Source of the DNA: Aliarcobacter cryaerophilus ATCC 43158
GTDB taxonomy: Bacteria > Campylobacterota > Campylobacteria > Campylobacterales > Arcobacteraceae
Assembly: GCF_003660105.1 (NCBI RefSeq)
Contig: NZ_CP032823.1
Span: 930,001-994,000 of the forward strand
Length of the DNA: 64,000 nucleotides
Reading direction: 5' to 3'
The position numbers and the translations under genes are program-made. The notes beneath the pieces are model-generated. The model saw only the letters and a program-made list of their open reading frames with translations, ran no database searches and was not told where the DNA came from. Position 1 is the first letter of the stretch. Each line of letters opens with the position of its first letter. Positions 44,183 to 53,264 of the stretch are shown here, in pieces.

Positions 44183-46327
44183 TTAATTTAAACCTAGTTC
44201 TATTTTATCTTTTTGGATTTTTAGAACTTTTACATCTATTTCTTGTCCAACACATAGAATATCAGTTACTTTTTCTACTCTTTGTTTTGAAATTTTAGAT
44301 ATATGTAAAAGCCCTTCTCCGCCTTTTGCAAGAAGAATAAATGCACCAAAATCAACTATTCTTTCAACTTTTCCAGAAACAATTTCATCTACACTATAAA
44401 GTTTTTCAAAATCGATTTTTGCTGGTGATTTATATGAGCTTGCATTGTTAACCAACTCTTTTATAAAATTACTTGCTTCTGTTATTTTAGAAGAATTTTC
44501 TCCACTTACCTTTACAATCCCATTGTCTCTATCTAAATCTATATTTACAGAGTATTTTTCAATAATCTCTTTAATTGTAGCTCCACCTTTTCCAATAATA
44601 ACCATCATTTTAGAACTATCAACTTCAAACTCTTCAATTTTTGGTAAAGCAGGACTTGAAACTATATTTGTACTAGCTTCTTCCATAATATTCAAAATAT
44701 GTAATCTACCTTCTTGAGCTTGTAAAAGAGCTTCTTTGAGAACATTTAACTCAATTCCACCAAGTTTTATATCCATTTGTAAAGCTGTAATACCTTTTGA
44801 AGTTCCAGCAACTTTAAAATCCATATCTCCATCGTGATCTTCAAGTCCCATAATATCAGTTAAAACAGAGTATTTATCACCTTCAACAACCATTCCCATA
44901 GCAACACCTGCTACAAGATCTGAAATTGGAATATTCGCAGCTTTAAGTGCTAATGAACCACCACAAACAGTTGCCATAGAAGAAGAACCATTTGATTCTA
45001 AAATTTCTGAAACTATTCTAAAAGTATCTTTAAAGTTTTTATTTATTGTAGATTCTAGTGCTTTTTTTGCTAGATTTCCATGACCTAATTCTCTTCTTCC
45101 TACATTAAAAATTGGTTTTGCTTCACCAACACTAAATCCAGGGAAATTATAATGTACCATAAGATTTTCCATAGAAGTTGATTTATCTGTTAAAACTTCA
45201 TACATTTGTCCATCTTTTGCTCCAGCAATAGTTCCTACAACCAATGCTTGCGTTTCACCTCTAGTAAAAAGACAAGAAGAGTGTGCTGATGGTAAAATAT
45301 TTGTTTCAATACTTATTGGTCTTACATCTTTAAGACCTCTTCCATCTGCTCTAATTTTTTCATTTACTATCATAGCTCGAACTAATTCTCTTTTTACAAT
45401 ATTAACAGCTTCAAAAATTATTTTAAATTCAAATTCATTTGTAGTGCAATAATCATTTTTTGATATACTTTTTGCTAATTCTTTTAACTCAACTGCTCTT
45501 TCACTTTTTGCTAGTTTTTTGATAGCATCTTGTATATCATTTGAGAAATTATTTCTTACATAATCAATTACTTCTTTTTCAATTTTAAACTCAACTAATT
45601 CTACATTAGCTTTTATTTTACAAGCTTTCTCAAAATTTGTCTCATAAGCTATATTTGCTTTTTTTAAGGCTTCTTGAGCAAAAGCTATTGCTTCTATTAA
45701 AGTTTCTTCTTCCATCTCATTAGTAGAGTGAATTGAATCATTTAAAGATGAAATAGTTTTCATCTCAATCATAAGCAATTCATCTTTTGAACCAGCTATA
45801 TATAAATCTAAAGTAGAATTTTCTAAGTCATCTTTTGTTGGATTTATTACAAGTTTATTATCAATTTTTCCAACTCTTACACCGCAAACAGATTTTTTAA
45901 TAGGTAAATTTGAAGTATAAAGTGCTGCATTTGCTGCATTTAGTGCCAATGTTTGTAAATCTACATTTTTATCAGCGCTTACAACCATTACAGTTATTGT
46001 TGTTGGATATACAAAACCTTTTGGAAAAAGTGGTCTTAAACTTCTATCTATTACTCTTGAAGTTAATGTTTCAAAATCGCTAGGTTTTCCCTCTCTTTTG
46101 ATAAATCCACCAGGAAGTTTTGCTGAAGCATATGTTTTTTCAATATATTGCACAGTAAGCGGAGTAAAATCTTCACTTACTGGATTATCAAACTCACTAG
46201 CAACCGCAGCTATTACAACTGCATTACCCATCTTTGCCAATACTGCACCATTTGCTTGTTTAGCAATTTTATTAAACTCAAAAATCTCTTTTTGTTGATT
46301 TAGCTCTAATTCACATTTTATTATCAT
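44183..46327 (-). CDS. pnp: Polynucleotide phosphorylase
   Basis: A 714-residue exoribonuclease with two RNase PH-like domains (about 1-215 and 310-545), a helical linker, a KH domain (about 555-610, with VIGKGGATIKEI) and an S1 domain (about 630-714, ending GEGLLHISKISKQRV...). Catalytic-region blocks such as FTRGETQALV and DHDGDMDFKVAGT are intact. It degrades mRNA 3' to 5' using phosphate. The start overlaps the preceding phosphoribosyltransferase by 4 bp. Confidence 0.96.
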   Translation of the reverse strand: MIIKCELELNQQKEIFEFNKIAKQANGAVLAKMGNAVVIAAVASEFDNPVSEDFTPLTVQYIEKTYASAKLPGGFIKREGKPSDFETLTSRVIDRSLRPLFPKGFVYPTTITVMVVSADKNVDLQTLALNAANAALYTSNLPIKKSVCGVRVGKIDNKLVINPTKDDLENSTLDLYIAGSKDELLMIEMKTISSLNDSIHSTNEMEEETLIEAIAFAQEALKKANIAYETNFEKACKIKANVELVEFKIEKEVIDYVRNNFSNDIQDAIKKLAKSERAVELKELAKSISKNDYCTTNEFEFKIIFEAVNIVKRELVRAMIVNEKIRADGRGLKDVRPISIETNILPSAHSSCLFTRGETQALVVGTIAGAKDGQMYEVLTDKSTSMENLMVHYNFPGFSVGEAKPIFNVGRRELGHGNLAKKALESTINKNFKDTFRIVSEILESNGSSSMATVCGGSLALKAANIPISDLVAGVAMGMVVEGDKYSVLTDIMGLEDHDGDMDFKVAGTSKGITALQMDIKLGGIELNVLKEALLQAQEGRLHILNIMEEASTNIVSSPALPKIEEFEVDSSKMMVIIGKGGATIKEIIEKYSVNIDLDRDNGIVKVSGENSSKITEASNFIKELVNNASSYKSPAKIDFEKLYSVDEIVSGKVERIVDFGAFILLAKGGEGLLHISKISKQRVEKVTDILCVGQEIDVKVLKIQKDKIELGLN

Positions 46328-46989
46328 TCTTTTTCTTTTCCTTCATTTTTAATTCTATTTATATCTTCATACGTTATCTCTTCAAAAGTATCATAATAAT
46401 ACTCTGCCTCAATAAAATGATCAAGACTTTTTATATAGTATAAATCATCTGTAATACTATCGATTGCTTTTATACTAGCAGTTGATAGTATTGGAGTTGC
46501 TACACTTATAGATTTTACTTTTTGAGTTATAATAGTTTTTATACAAGCCATCATAACTAAACCAACATTTATATCTTCATCTACAATTAAAACATTTTTT
46601 CCAGCTAGATTTTGAAATTTCTCACCATTTCTAAATCTATATGCTATTGGTTTTATATTATTTTTATATATCTCTTTTGACATAGTATATATTGAATCAA
46701 GATTTATATTAAAAGCTTTAACTAACTCTTCATGTATTAAAACTTCTTCTAGTTCTGTTACAACTGCTATTTCACAATCATCATTTTGTGGTGCATAAAT
46801 TTTTTCATTAAACATAATATCAAATTCTGCATCCAAACTATCTGCTAATATTTTTGCAATTTCATAACCACCATATGAGCAAGCAATTACTGTCCACTCT
46901 TCAAGCTTCATACTATCTATTGGTAATATTTCCAGTAGTTTATAAGCTGCTTCTTCTCTATTTTTAAAATATATATTATCTTTACTCAT
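46324..46989 (-). CDS. Phosphoribosyltransferase-like protein
   Basis: A 221-residue protein with a type I phosphoribosyltransferase layout. The PRPP-binding segment is NVLIVDEDINVGLVMMACIKTI (the usual hhhhDD-GT pattern, here DEDINVG), and an early CSYGGYEIAKIL block follows. The loop departs from the canonical DDxxxTG, so substrate and activity are uncertain. It lies between lptD (2 bp upstream) and pnp (4-bp overlap). Confidence 0.65.
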   Translation of the reverse strand: MSKDNIYFKNREEAAYKLLEILPIDSMKLEEWTVIACSYGGYEIAKILADSLDAEFDIMFNEKIYAPQNDDCEIAVVTELEEVLIHEELVKAFNINLDSIYTMSKEIYKNNIKPIAYRFRNGEKFQNLAGKNVLIVDEDINVGLVMMACIKTIITQKVKSISVATPILSTASIKAIDSITDDLYYIKSLDHFIEAEYYYDTFEEITYEDINRIKNEGKEKE

Positions 46990-46991
46990 TA

Positions 46992-49145
46992 TTACTTATC
47001 GCTATCTTTAACTATAGATTTTTGTCTTATTCCACCAATTGGTTTTAGCATTAAAACTGCATATACAATAGTTTGTTCATGACTATCATAACTTCTTGTA
47101 CTTTCAACATATCTACTTCTAGGAGTTATCTCTTTTTCAAGTAGTAAATCTAAATTCCAACAACTATCATCTATATTCAACCCTATTCCTTGTCTATTTC
47201 TTGTTTTTTCTTGTAAATCATAGTTTTCATAATATTTTATAGAGTAATCTTTCGCTAATTTATAAGAAGTTGATAATCTATATGATTCTAAATCATCTCT
47301 TGTGTTAAACTCATTATCTGTTTTTTTAGTATAATAATAACCAGCACTAAAAGTTAAATCTTCGTAACTTAATGAGTTATCAAAACTTCCTTCAACAACT
47401 TTGTTATCATTCATATTATAAACAACTTTTCCAGATATTGAACCATAATCATGATTTATCTTTACATAGTTATCTAAATCTTGAAATTTTGGTTCATCAA
47501 AACTGTTATATAAAATAGATTGCGACATTTTATGATTTATAAACTGTTTTAAATTATCCTTATCATAAATTGACTGATTTAAAGATAATTTTATTGTTTT
47601 TTGACTTTGTAGAGTTGGAAAAACACTTAATTCATCATATTTTAGTGGCTGATTTTCTTTTACTGTTATATTGTACAAGTCTCCATCTTTTCTTATATTT
47701 TCAGGTACATCATAACTAGCATTTAAGTTTAAAGTATGAATATAGTCATTATATGGCTTTATTAAGTCTGTCCCAACAATAAAAGAGGTTGTATTTTGGA
47801 TTAAAGTTCCATTCTCATATCTTAAATTATTATACAAAGAGTTACTATAATCATACTGAGTTAAGATAGTTTTATTTTCAACGCCTAAATACATATAATC
47901 ATCTAAAATATTTTTTGTATAACTAATAGGAACAGTTATATCATAGATTTTTGCATTTAAGCCCTCTTTTCTTGTGAAATTTTGTGCTTTTGTATCTATA
48001 GAGTATATAAGGTTTTCTAAAAACAACTCTTTGTTATATGAGTGAAGCTGAATTTGTGGCAACTCTTGCAAAGTATTATCATTTGTTTTTCTTGAAGCAT
48101 CTACATAGTATTTCCCATAAACTCCACCATAATATTCAGGTGTATTATAAAAATAGTTTATTTTAGACTCTACTTTTTTATCAGTCCCTAAATTATCCTC
48201 TTGTTCTTTTAATGTTATATATTCAATATCATTTAAGTATCTAATTGAAGTAAAAACTCCATCTTGATGCTCTTTTTTTGTTGCGAAAATATTTTTTCTC
48301 TCATAATCAATATCTAAACCATAATGTTCGCTATTTTCAAGTTTTTCTTCTTTTCTATAGTTATCAAACTCTTTAAAATATCCTGTTTTTACATTAAGCA
48401 TACTATCAGGACTATCGGCATATCTAAAATTTGCGTAGCTTCCGTATCCTCTTTGTGTTCTTATTTGAGGAATTAACTCAATATCATAATCATCAGCAGG
48501 AGCTATAAATATTGGTTGTGAATATAAAAAACCTTCACTACTTGAATATCCCATAGTTGGAAGTAAAAGCCCTGTTCGTCTAGTTGTATCTGTTGGAAAA
48601 CCAAAATATGGAAGATAAAAAACAGGGACATTTTTTACATAAAGTCTAGGGTTATAAGTATTCATCCACATAGCTTCAGTATCATAATCACTACTTGATG
48701 ACCTAATGCTCCAAATTGGATCAATACAATCACAAGAAGATAAAATAGAGTTTTCAAGAGTTATTACATCTTTATCCTTATTTGCCTCTTTTGAGTTTGA
48801 CCAAATATTTGAAGTATTATCCATTAAAAATACTGGGTCTTGATTTATAATATCATTTTTCATATCTACATAAGCGTAGTTACTTTGAGTTTGAATTTTA
48901 TTATCTTTGATAATTAATACATTATCAAAAAGTTCTAAAATCTCTTTTTCTTTATCATAAACCATCTTATCAGAACTTAAATAATATGTTGCAGAGTATG
49001 CAACAACATCACCAATTGCAGTTATAATGTTATTTTTTGTATCAACATCTTTTGCAACAAGTTGTAATTTTTCCATATTTAATTCTTGTGCATTTACTTG
49101 AATTAAAAATGAAGCTAAAGCTAATGAAATAACTATTTTATGCAT
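46992..49145 (-). CDS. lptD: LPS-assembly outer membrane protein LptD
   Basis: A 717-residue outer membrane protein with a signal peptide (about residues 1-19), an N-terminal LptA-like beta-jellyroll (about 25-125, with AIGDVVAYSATYYLSSDKMVYD) and a large barrel. SSCDCIDPIWSI gives the Cys pair after the jellyroll, and NVPVFYLPYFGFPTD with RRTGLLLPTMGYSSSEGF is the hallmark LptD block. It inserts lipopolysaccharide or lipooligosaccharide into the outer leaflet with LptE. It overlaps the RDD gene by 8 bp. Confidence 0.9.
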   Translation of the reverse strand: MHKIVISLALASFLIQVNAQELNMEKLQLVAKDVDTKNNIITAIGDVVAYSATYYLSSDKMVYDKEKEILELFDNVLIIKDNKIQTQSNYAYVDMKNDIINQDPVFLMDNTSNIWSNSKEANKDKDVITLENSILSSCDCIDPIWSIRSSSSDYDTEAMWMNTYNPRLYVKNVPVFYLPYFGFPTDTTRRTGLLLPTMGYSSSEGFLYSQPIFIAPADDYDIELIPQIRTQRGYGSYANFRYADSPDSMLNVKTGYFKEFDNYRKEEKLENSEHYGLDIDYERKNIFATKKEHQDGVFTSIRYLNDIEYITLKEQEDNLGTDKKVESKINYFYNTPEYYGGVYGKYYVDASRKTNDNTLQELPQIQLHSYNKELFLENLIYSIDTKAQNFTRKEGLNAKIYDITVPISYTKNILDDYMYLGVENKTILTQYDYSNSLYNNLRYENGTLIQNTTSFIVGTDLIKPYNDYIHTLNLNASYDVPENIRKDGDLYNITVKENQPLKYDELSVFPTLQSQKTIKLSLNQSIYDKDNLKQFINHKMSQSILYNSFDEPKFQDLDNYVKINHDYGSISGKVVYNMNDNKVVEGSFDNSLSYEDLTFSAGYYYTKKTDNEFNTRDDLESYRLSTSYKLAKDYSIKYYENYDLQEKTRNRQGIGLNIDDSCWNLDLLLEKEITPRSRYVESTRSYDSHEQTIVYAVLMLKPIGGIRQKSIVKDSDK

Positions 49146-49581
49146 TTACTACCAACGTTTTACCAGTAAAATCATGAAAAGTTCTTCTACCTTCAGTAAA
49201 AAATCCTATTAAAAATCCTATGTAAAAAAACATTTCAGACACAACTCTTCCTAAACTTCTTAAAAAAGATGAAAAAAAGCTAACTCTTTCCCAAGAATTA
49301 GCATCTATTACTCTAATTTTTAATATTTTTTTACCTAAAGTTTGCCCATAATACCAAATAAAAAAAGTATGATATATAAGCTTTAATAGTATTAAAGGCA
49401 CTACAAAAGTTGTTTGCATTAGATTTATTAAAGCCTCTTGACTGTCACTTACAGCAACTATGCTATTCCAATAAATAAGACAAATTAGTAAAGTTACAAT
49501 CAAATCATCTATAATAAAAGCCAATGCCCTACTTCTAAGAGTTGCTAACTGTAAGTTTGAGGTATTATTTTGCTCTTGCAT
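49138..49581 (-). CDS. RDD-family membrane protein
   Basis: A 147-residue protein with three hydrophobic segments. The RDD pattern is visible as SRALAFIIDDLIVTLLI (Arg, then the two Asp of the motif) and later GQTLGKKILKIRVID. RDD proteins are of poorly defined function; some act as Na+/H+ antiporters. It sits between purD (1 bp upstream) and lptD (8-bp overlap). Confidence 0.8.
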   Translation of the reverse strand: MQEQNNTSNLQLATLRSRALAFIIDDLIVTLLICLIYWNSIVAVSDSQEALINLMQTTFVVPLILLKLIYHTFFIWYYGQTLGKKILKIRVIDANSWERVSFFSSFLRSLGRVVSEMFFYIGFLIGFFTEGRRTFHDFTGKTLVVNA

Positions 49582-49582
49582 T

Positions 49583-50854
49583 TTAGTTCTTTAAAGCTTG
49601 ATATGCAATATCACTTCTAAATTTTTTTCCATCAAAATGAACTTCCGAAGATAATAAATAAGCTCTATCTCTTGCTTCTTTTATACTCTTTCCAACTCCA
49701 ACACAAACCAAAACTCTTCCTCCTGTTGCCAAAAGTTTTCCATCTTTTTCTTCAACCCCAGCAAATGAGATATGTGAGTTATCAAGTAAATCTCTATCCA
49801 CAATATTATCAATAGTTATAATAGAGTGAGCACTAGCACTATATGGATAGTTTTCGCTAGCCATTACAACTCCAACCGCAAATTCATTTTTTATTATAAT
49901 ATCAAGTTTATCGAGTTGTTTTGTTGCTCCATAATAGAATAAATCAGAAACTTTTGACTCAATAAGAGGCATTAAAATTTCACACTCAGGATCTCCAAAT
50001 CTAACATTATATTCAAGAACTATTGGCTCACCATTTACAACCATAACTCCAACAAACAAAACTCCCTCAAAAGGAGCATTTTCTTCTTGCATTCCTTTTA
50101 GCGTAGGTTTAATTACTCTATCTTCAAGTTTTTTATAAATCTCATCATTTATAAGTGGAGTTGGAGCATAAGCACCCATTCCACCAGTATTTGGTCCTGT
50201 ATCACCATCTCCTACTCTTTTGTGATCTTGCGCAGCTGGAAGTATTTTGTAATTTTCACCATCACAAATTGCAAATACTGAAAGTTCATAACCATCTAAA
50301 AACTCTTCAACAATAACTTTTTCACCAGCTTCTCCAAAACTACTTCCGCTTAACATATCATCAACTGTTTTTTTAGCTTCTTCTTTACTTTGAGCTATTA
50401 TTACACCTTTTCCACCGCAAAGACCATCTGCTTTTACAACTATTGGAAGATTTTTCATATTATCAATAAAATCATAAGCATCTTGTTTATTTGATGTTTC
50501 TATAAATGCTGCTGTTGGTATATTGTATTTTTTTAATATATTTTTCATATAAGCTTTTGAACCCTCAAGCTGAGCTGCTTCTTTTGAAGGTCCAAATATA
50601 GTTAATTCGTATTTCTTAAATATATCAACAACACCATCTACAAGTGGACCTTCTGGTCCAACAATTGTTAAATCTATACTATTTTCTTTTGAAAAAATTG
50701 CTAGTTTTTCATAATCAGTAATATTAATATTTTTTCCTAAATTAGAAGTTGCACCATTTCCTGGCATAAAGTATAAATTGTGAGATTTTTCATTTTTTAG
50801 TGCAAGTCCAATAGAGTACTCTCTACCACCACTTCCAAGTATTAATATATTCAT
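49583..50854 (-). CDS. purD: Phosphoribosylamine--glycine ligase
   Basis: A 423-residue ATP-grasp enzyme that makes GAR in de novo purine synthesis. It has the N-terminal LILGSGGREYSIGLAL, VVKADGLCGGKGVIIA (ATP-grasp lid), NTGGMGAYAPTP and LEYNVRFGDPECEILMPL. Length is standard. It lies immediately downstream of the 6S/purD-motif RNA, with an AAAGGGAAG ribosome binding site. Confidence 0.95.
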   Translation of the reverse strand: MNILILGSGGREYSIGLALKNEKSHNLYFMPGNGATSNLGKNINITDYEKLAIFSKENSIDLTIVGPEGPLVDGVVDIFKKYELTIFGPSKEAAQLEGSKAYMKNILKKYNIPTAAFIETSNKQDAYDFIDNMKNLPIVVKADGLCGGKGVIIAQSKEEAKKTVDDMLSGSSFGEAGEKVIVEEFLDGYELSVFAICDGENYKILPAAQDHKRVGDGDTGPNTGGMGAYAPTPLINDEIYKKLEDRVIKPTLKGMQEENAPFEGVLFVGVMVVNGEPIVLEYNVRFGDPECEILMPLIESKVSDLFYYGATKQLDKLDIIIKNEFAVGVVMASENYPYSASAHSIITIDNIVDRDLLDNSHISFAGVEEKDGKLLATGGRVLVCVGVGKSIKEARDRAYLLSSEVHFDGKKFRSDIAYQALKN

Positions 50855-50877
50855 TATTCTTCCCTTTAATTTTTAAA

Positions 50878-51050
50878 ATCCAAGTAGCCGATAACCATAA
50901 AGGTGGCCCTAAAAGCCAAGTATATATACAAGAGAAATACTTTAGGAGCAAAAACCAAAGGAGATGCTGCACACAGTATAAACTACAAATTTGTATAAAA
51001 TAAAATATTATCGGACCCGCAAGTAATGGAAATCCCGTACTACTTAGAAT
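50878..51050 (-). ncRNA. ssrS: 6S RNA (epsilonproteobacterial 'purD motif' RNA)
   Basis: A structured non-coding segment of about 170 nt between hemD and purD on the purD strand. The closing helix pairs UCUAAGUAG at the 5' end (51048-51040) with CUACUUGGA at the 3' end (50887-50879). An inner helix pairs CCGAUAA (51014-51008) with UUAUCGG (50894-50888), leaving an asymmetric internal loop with GCGGGU, reminiscent of the GCGGG...CCGAUAUUU segment of E. coli 6S. A TAAAAT -10 (51061-51056) lies just upstream. From memory, a conserved RNA before purD in this group was later recognised as 6S RNA, which sequesters RNA polymerase. Confidence 0.7.
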
Positions 51051-51055
51051 TGATT

Positions 51056-51061
51056 ATTTTA
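51056..51061 (-). promoter_or_regulatory. -10 box of the RNA upstream of purD
   Basis: TAAAAT on the minus strand, with a start predicted close to 51049, the outer end of the closing helix. Confidence 0.4.
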
Positions 51062-51089
51062 TCTAAAAAAATTTAAAATTGTGATTAAA

Positions 51090-51719
51090 CTAATCTTTAA
51101 GAGCTAGTTTAACACACTCCTCAACACTAGTGATAGAACTTATTTCACACTTTATATTTTTTGGAAGATATAAAGCTGTTGTTTTACCTATTGCTATTGC
51201 TTTAAAGCTATCTTCCCAGCTATATTTTTGAAAAAAACACTCAACACTAGATGGTGAAGTGAAAATAATTGTAGAGTTTTTATCTAAAGCTTTTCTTTCT
51301 TTTTTATTACAAGATGTTTTGTATGCTATTATTTCATCTATATTTATACAGTTTTCTTTTAAAATATTTGTAAGATTTGATACAGTTTTTAATGCTCTTA
51401 CATATAGAGTTTTTTTATTTTTTAAATATGGTATTAATTCATTTGCAAAATCATTTCCATGACCACTAAACCCAATAAAAGCTATATTTGCACCAAATTT
51501 TTTTGCAATATCTGCTGTTTTTGGAGCTATTACATAAGATGGAATACTTTTCCAATTTATACCATTTTCTTCTAGTGAAAAAATAGCATTTTTTGATGTA
51601 AAAACTAAGGCATCATATTTTTTTAAATCTAAATCAAATTTTAAATACTCTATCTCAAAAACTTCAAGATTCTCTACTCCATCAAATTTTTGCTCATTTA
51701 GTAGATATATTTTGCTCAT
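51090..51719 (-). CDS. hemD: Uroporphyrinogen-III synthase
   Basis: A 209-residue protein with the low-conservation HemD fold: YDALVFTSKNAIFSLEENG early, IAPKTADIAKKFGAN, then IIFTSPSSVECFFQKY and AIGKTTALYL in the second lobe. HemD closes hydroxymethylbilane to uroporphyrinogen III in haem synthesis. The start overlaps the end of the SulP gene by 26 bp, so the two are translationally coupled. No other hem gene is in the window. Confidence 0.85.
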   Translation of the reverse strand: MSKIYLLNEQKFDGVENLEVFEIEYLKFDLDLKKYDALVFTSKNAIFSLEENGINWKSIPSYVIAPKTADIAKKFGANIAFIGFSGHGNDFANELIPYLKNKKTLYVRALKTVSNLTNILKENCINIDEIIAYKTSCNKKERKALDKNSTIIFTSPSSVECFFQKYSWEDSFKAIAIGKTTALYLPKNIKCEISSITSVEECVKLALKD

Positions 51720-53256
51720 TTTTTAACTCTTCTTTTATATGTATTTTTGCATGTTCTAGTATTCTGTATATCTTTATGTTATTAAAAATTTTACCTATTT
51801 TCAACAATCTTCTTTTATGAGTATACTTTATAACCAAAATAATCTCAATATTTTTTTCTTGATATTTTTCTATAATATCTTCAAGTTTGAATATAGCAGA
51901 CATATCTAAATAACTAACTTCTGTGCAATCAATGACCATTTTTTCGCTTTTAGCTTTGTTTAGAACTCTCTCAAGAAGTATTGCTGTCGCAAAAAATAAA
52001 GCTCCTTTTACTTTTATAATATCTATATTTTTCTCATCTATAAAAACTTTATAGTGTTTAATTTTGATATTTTTTGATATTTGATAAACAGCGATAAATG
52101 ATGAGATGAAAACTCCAGCAGCAACTGCTATGATTAAATCTACAAAAACTGTTAATAAAAATACAGTTATCATAATAATTAAATCATCTTTTGATACTTT
52201 TTGTATGATTTGTAAAAATCTATAATCTAAAATATCAAACCCAACTTTTATAAGAATCCCAGCAAGAAGTGCCAAAGGAATTTTTGAAGCAACTGGAGCT
52301 AAAAATAGAGCTATTATAAGTAATACAATAGCATGAGTAACTCCAGAAATTCTAGTTGTTGCTCCATTTTTCATATTAACAACTGTTCTCATAGTTGCAC
52401 CTGCTCCTGGAATTGCACCAAAAAATGAGCACATAGTATTTCCAATACCTTGAGCAATTAATTCTCTTTTTGAATTATGATTTGTTTTTAGTTTTGAATC
52501 AACCAAAACAGATGTTAATTGAGTATCAACAGAACCTAAAAGTGCTAATGTAATAGCAAAAGTAAGAACACTACTTAATTCTAAAATATTAAAAGATGGG
52601 AAAATAAAATCTGGTAATTTAGATGGGATTTCACTTATTGTTGCAATATTTAAGTTTAATATCGTAGATAAAATAGTTACAAAAAATAGAGCTATTAAAG
52701 CTGCTGGAACTATTTTTGTAATACTTTTTGGAGTTAAAAACATTATTAAAATTGTAATAAGACCAACAAAAAGTGCTTCATAATTTATATTTTCAAATGT
52801 TTCAAAAAGATGAGTAACTATATAAACAATTGAACTATTTGTATTGGCTCCAAAAAGTGGATTTATCTGTAAAATTATTATAATAACACCTATTCCACAC
52901 ATAAAGCCAGAAATAATTGGATATGGAATAAATTTTATCCATTTTCCTAAATCAACAATTCCAAAAGATATTTGAATAATTCCAGTAAAAAATACAATTG
53001 CCATAACAGTTGAAAAATCATTTGGAAAAGTAGCAATTGCAGCTGCTGTTACTACAGTCATTGGACCAGTTGGTCCTGAAACTTGAACAGAAACTCCACC
53101 AAAAAGAGAAGCAATAAAACCTAATATAATAGCTCCATAAAGTCCTGCAATAGCTCCTGCTCCACTTACAACTCCAAAAGCTAAAGCTAAAGGAAGCGCG
53201 ACTATAGCAACAGTAATTCCAGCTAGAATATCATTTTTTACAGTTTTAATTGTCAA
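51694..53256 (-). CDS. SulP-family anion transporter with STAS domain
   Basis: A 520-residue transporter with about 10-12 membrane helices and a C-terminal STAS domain (about 400-510, including VIDCTEVSYLDMSAIFKLED). SulP signatures are AGITVAIVALPLALAFGV, VSGPTGPMTVVTAA and GAIPGAGATMRTVVN. Members carry sulfate, bicarbonate or other anions, and the motif set does not decide between them. Its neighbour hemD is functionally unrelated. Confidence 0.85.
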   Translation of the reverse strand: MTIKTVKNDILAGITVAIVALPLALAFGVVSGAGAIAGLYGAIILGFIASLFGGVSVQVSGPTGPMTVVTAAAIATFPNDFSTVMAIVFFTGIIQISFGIVDLGKWIKFIPYPIISGFMCGIGVIIIILQINPLFGANTNSSIVYIVTHLFETFENINYEALFVGLITILIMFLTPKSITKIVPAALIALFFVTILSTILNLNIATISEIPSKLPDFIFPSFNILELSSVLTFAITLALLGSVDTQLTSVLVDSKLKTNHNSKRELIAQGIGNTMCSFFGAIPGAGATMRTVVNMKNGATTRISGVTHAIVLLIIALFLAPVASKIPLALLAGILIKVGFDILDYRFLQIIQKVSKDDLIIMITVFLLTVFVDLIIAVAAGVFISSFIAVYQISKNIKIKHYKVFIDEKNIDIIKVKGALFFATAILLERVLNKAKSEKMVIDCTEVSYLDMSAIFKLEDIIEKYQEKNIEIILVIKYTHKRRLLKIGKIFNNIKIYRILEHAKIHIKEELKNEQNISTK

Positions 53257-53264
53257 AAAATTTC

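Noticed and set aside
44170-44189. Hairpin at the end of pnp as a terminator
   Set aside because: The stem is entirely A-T and overlaps the pnp stop codon; too weak to call.
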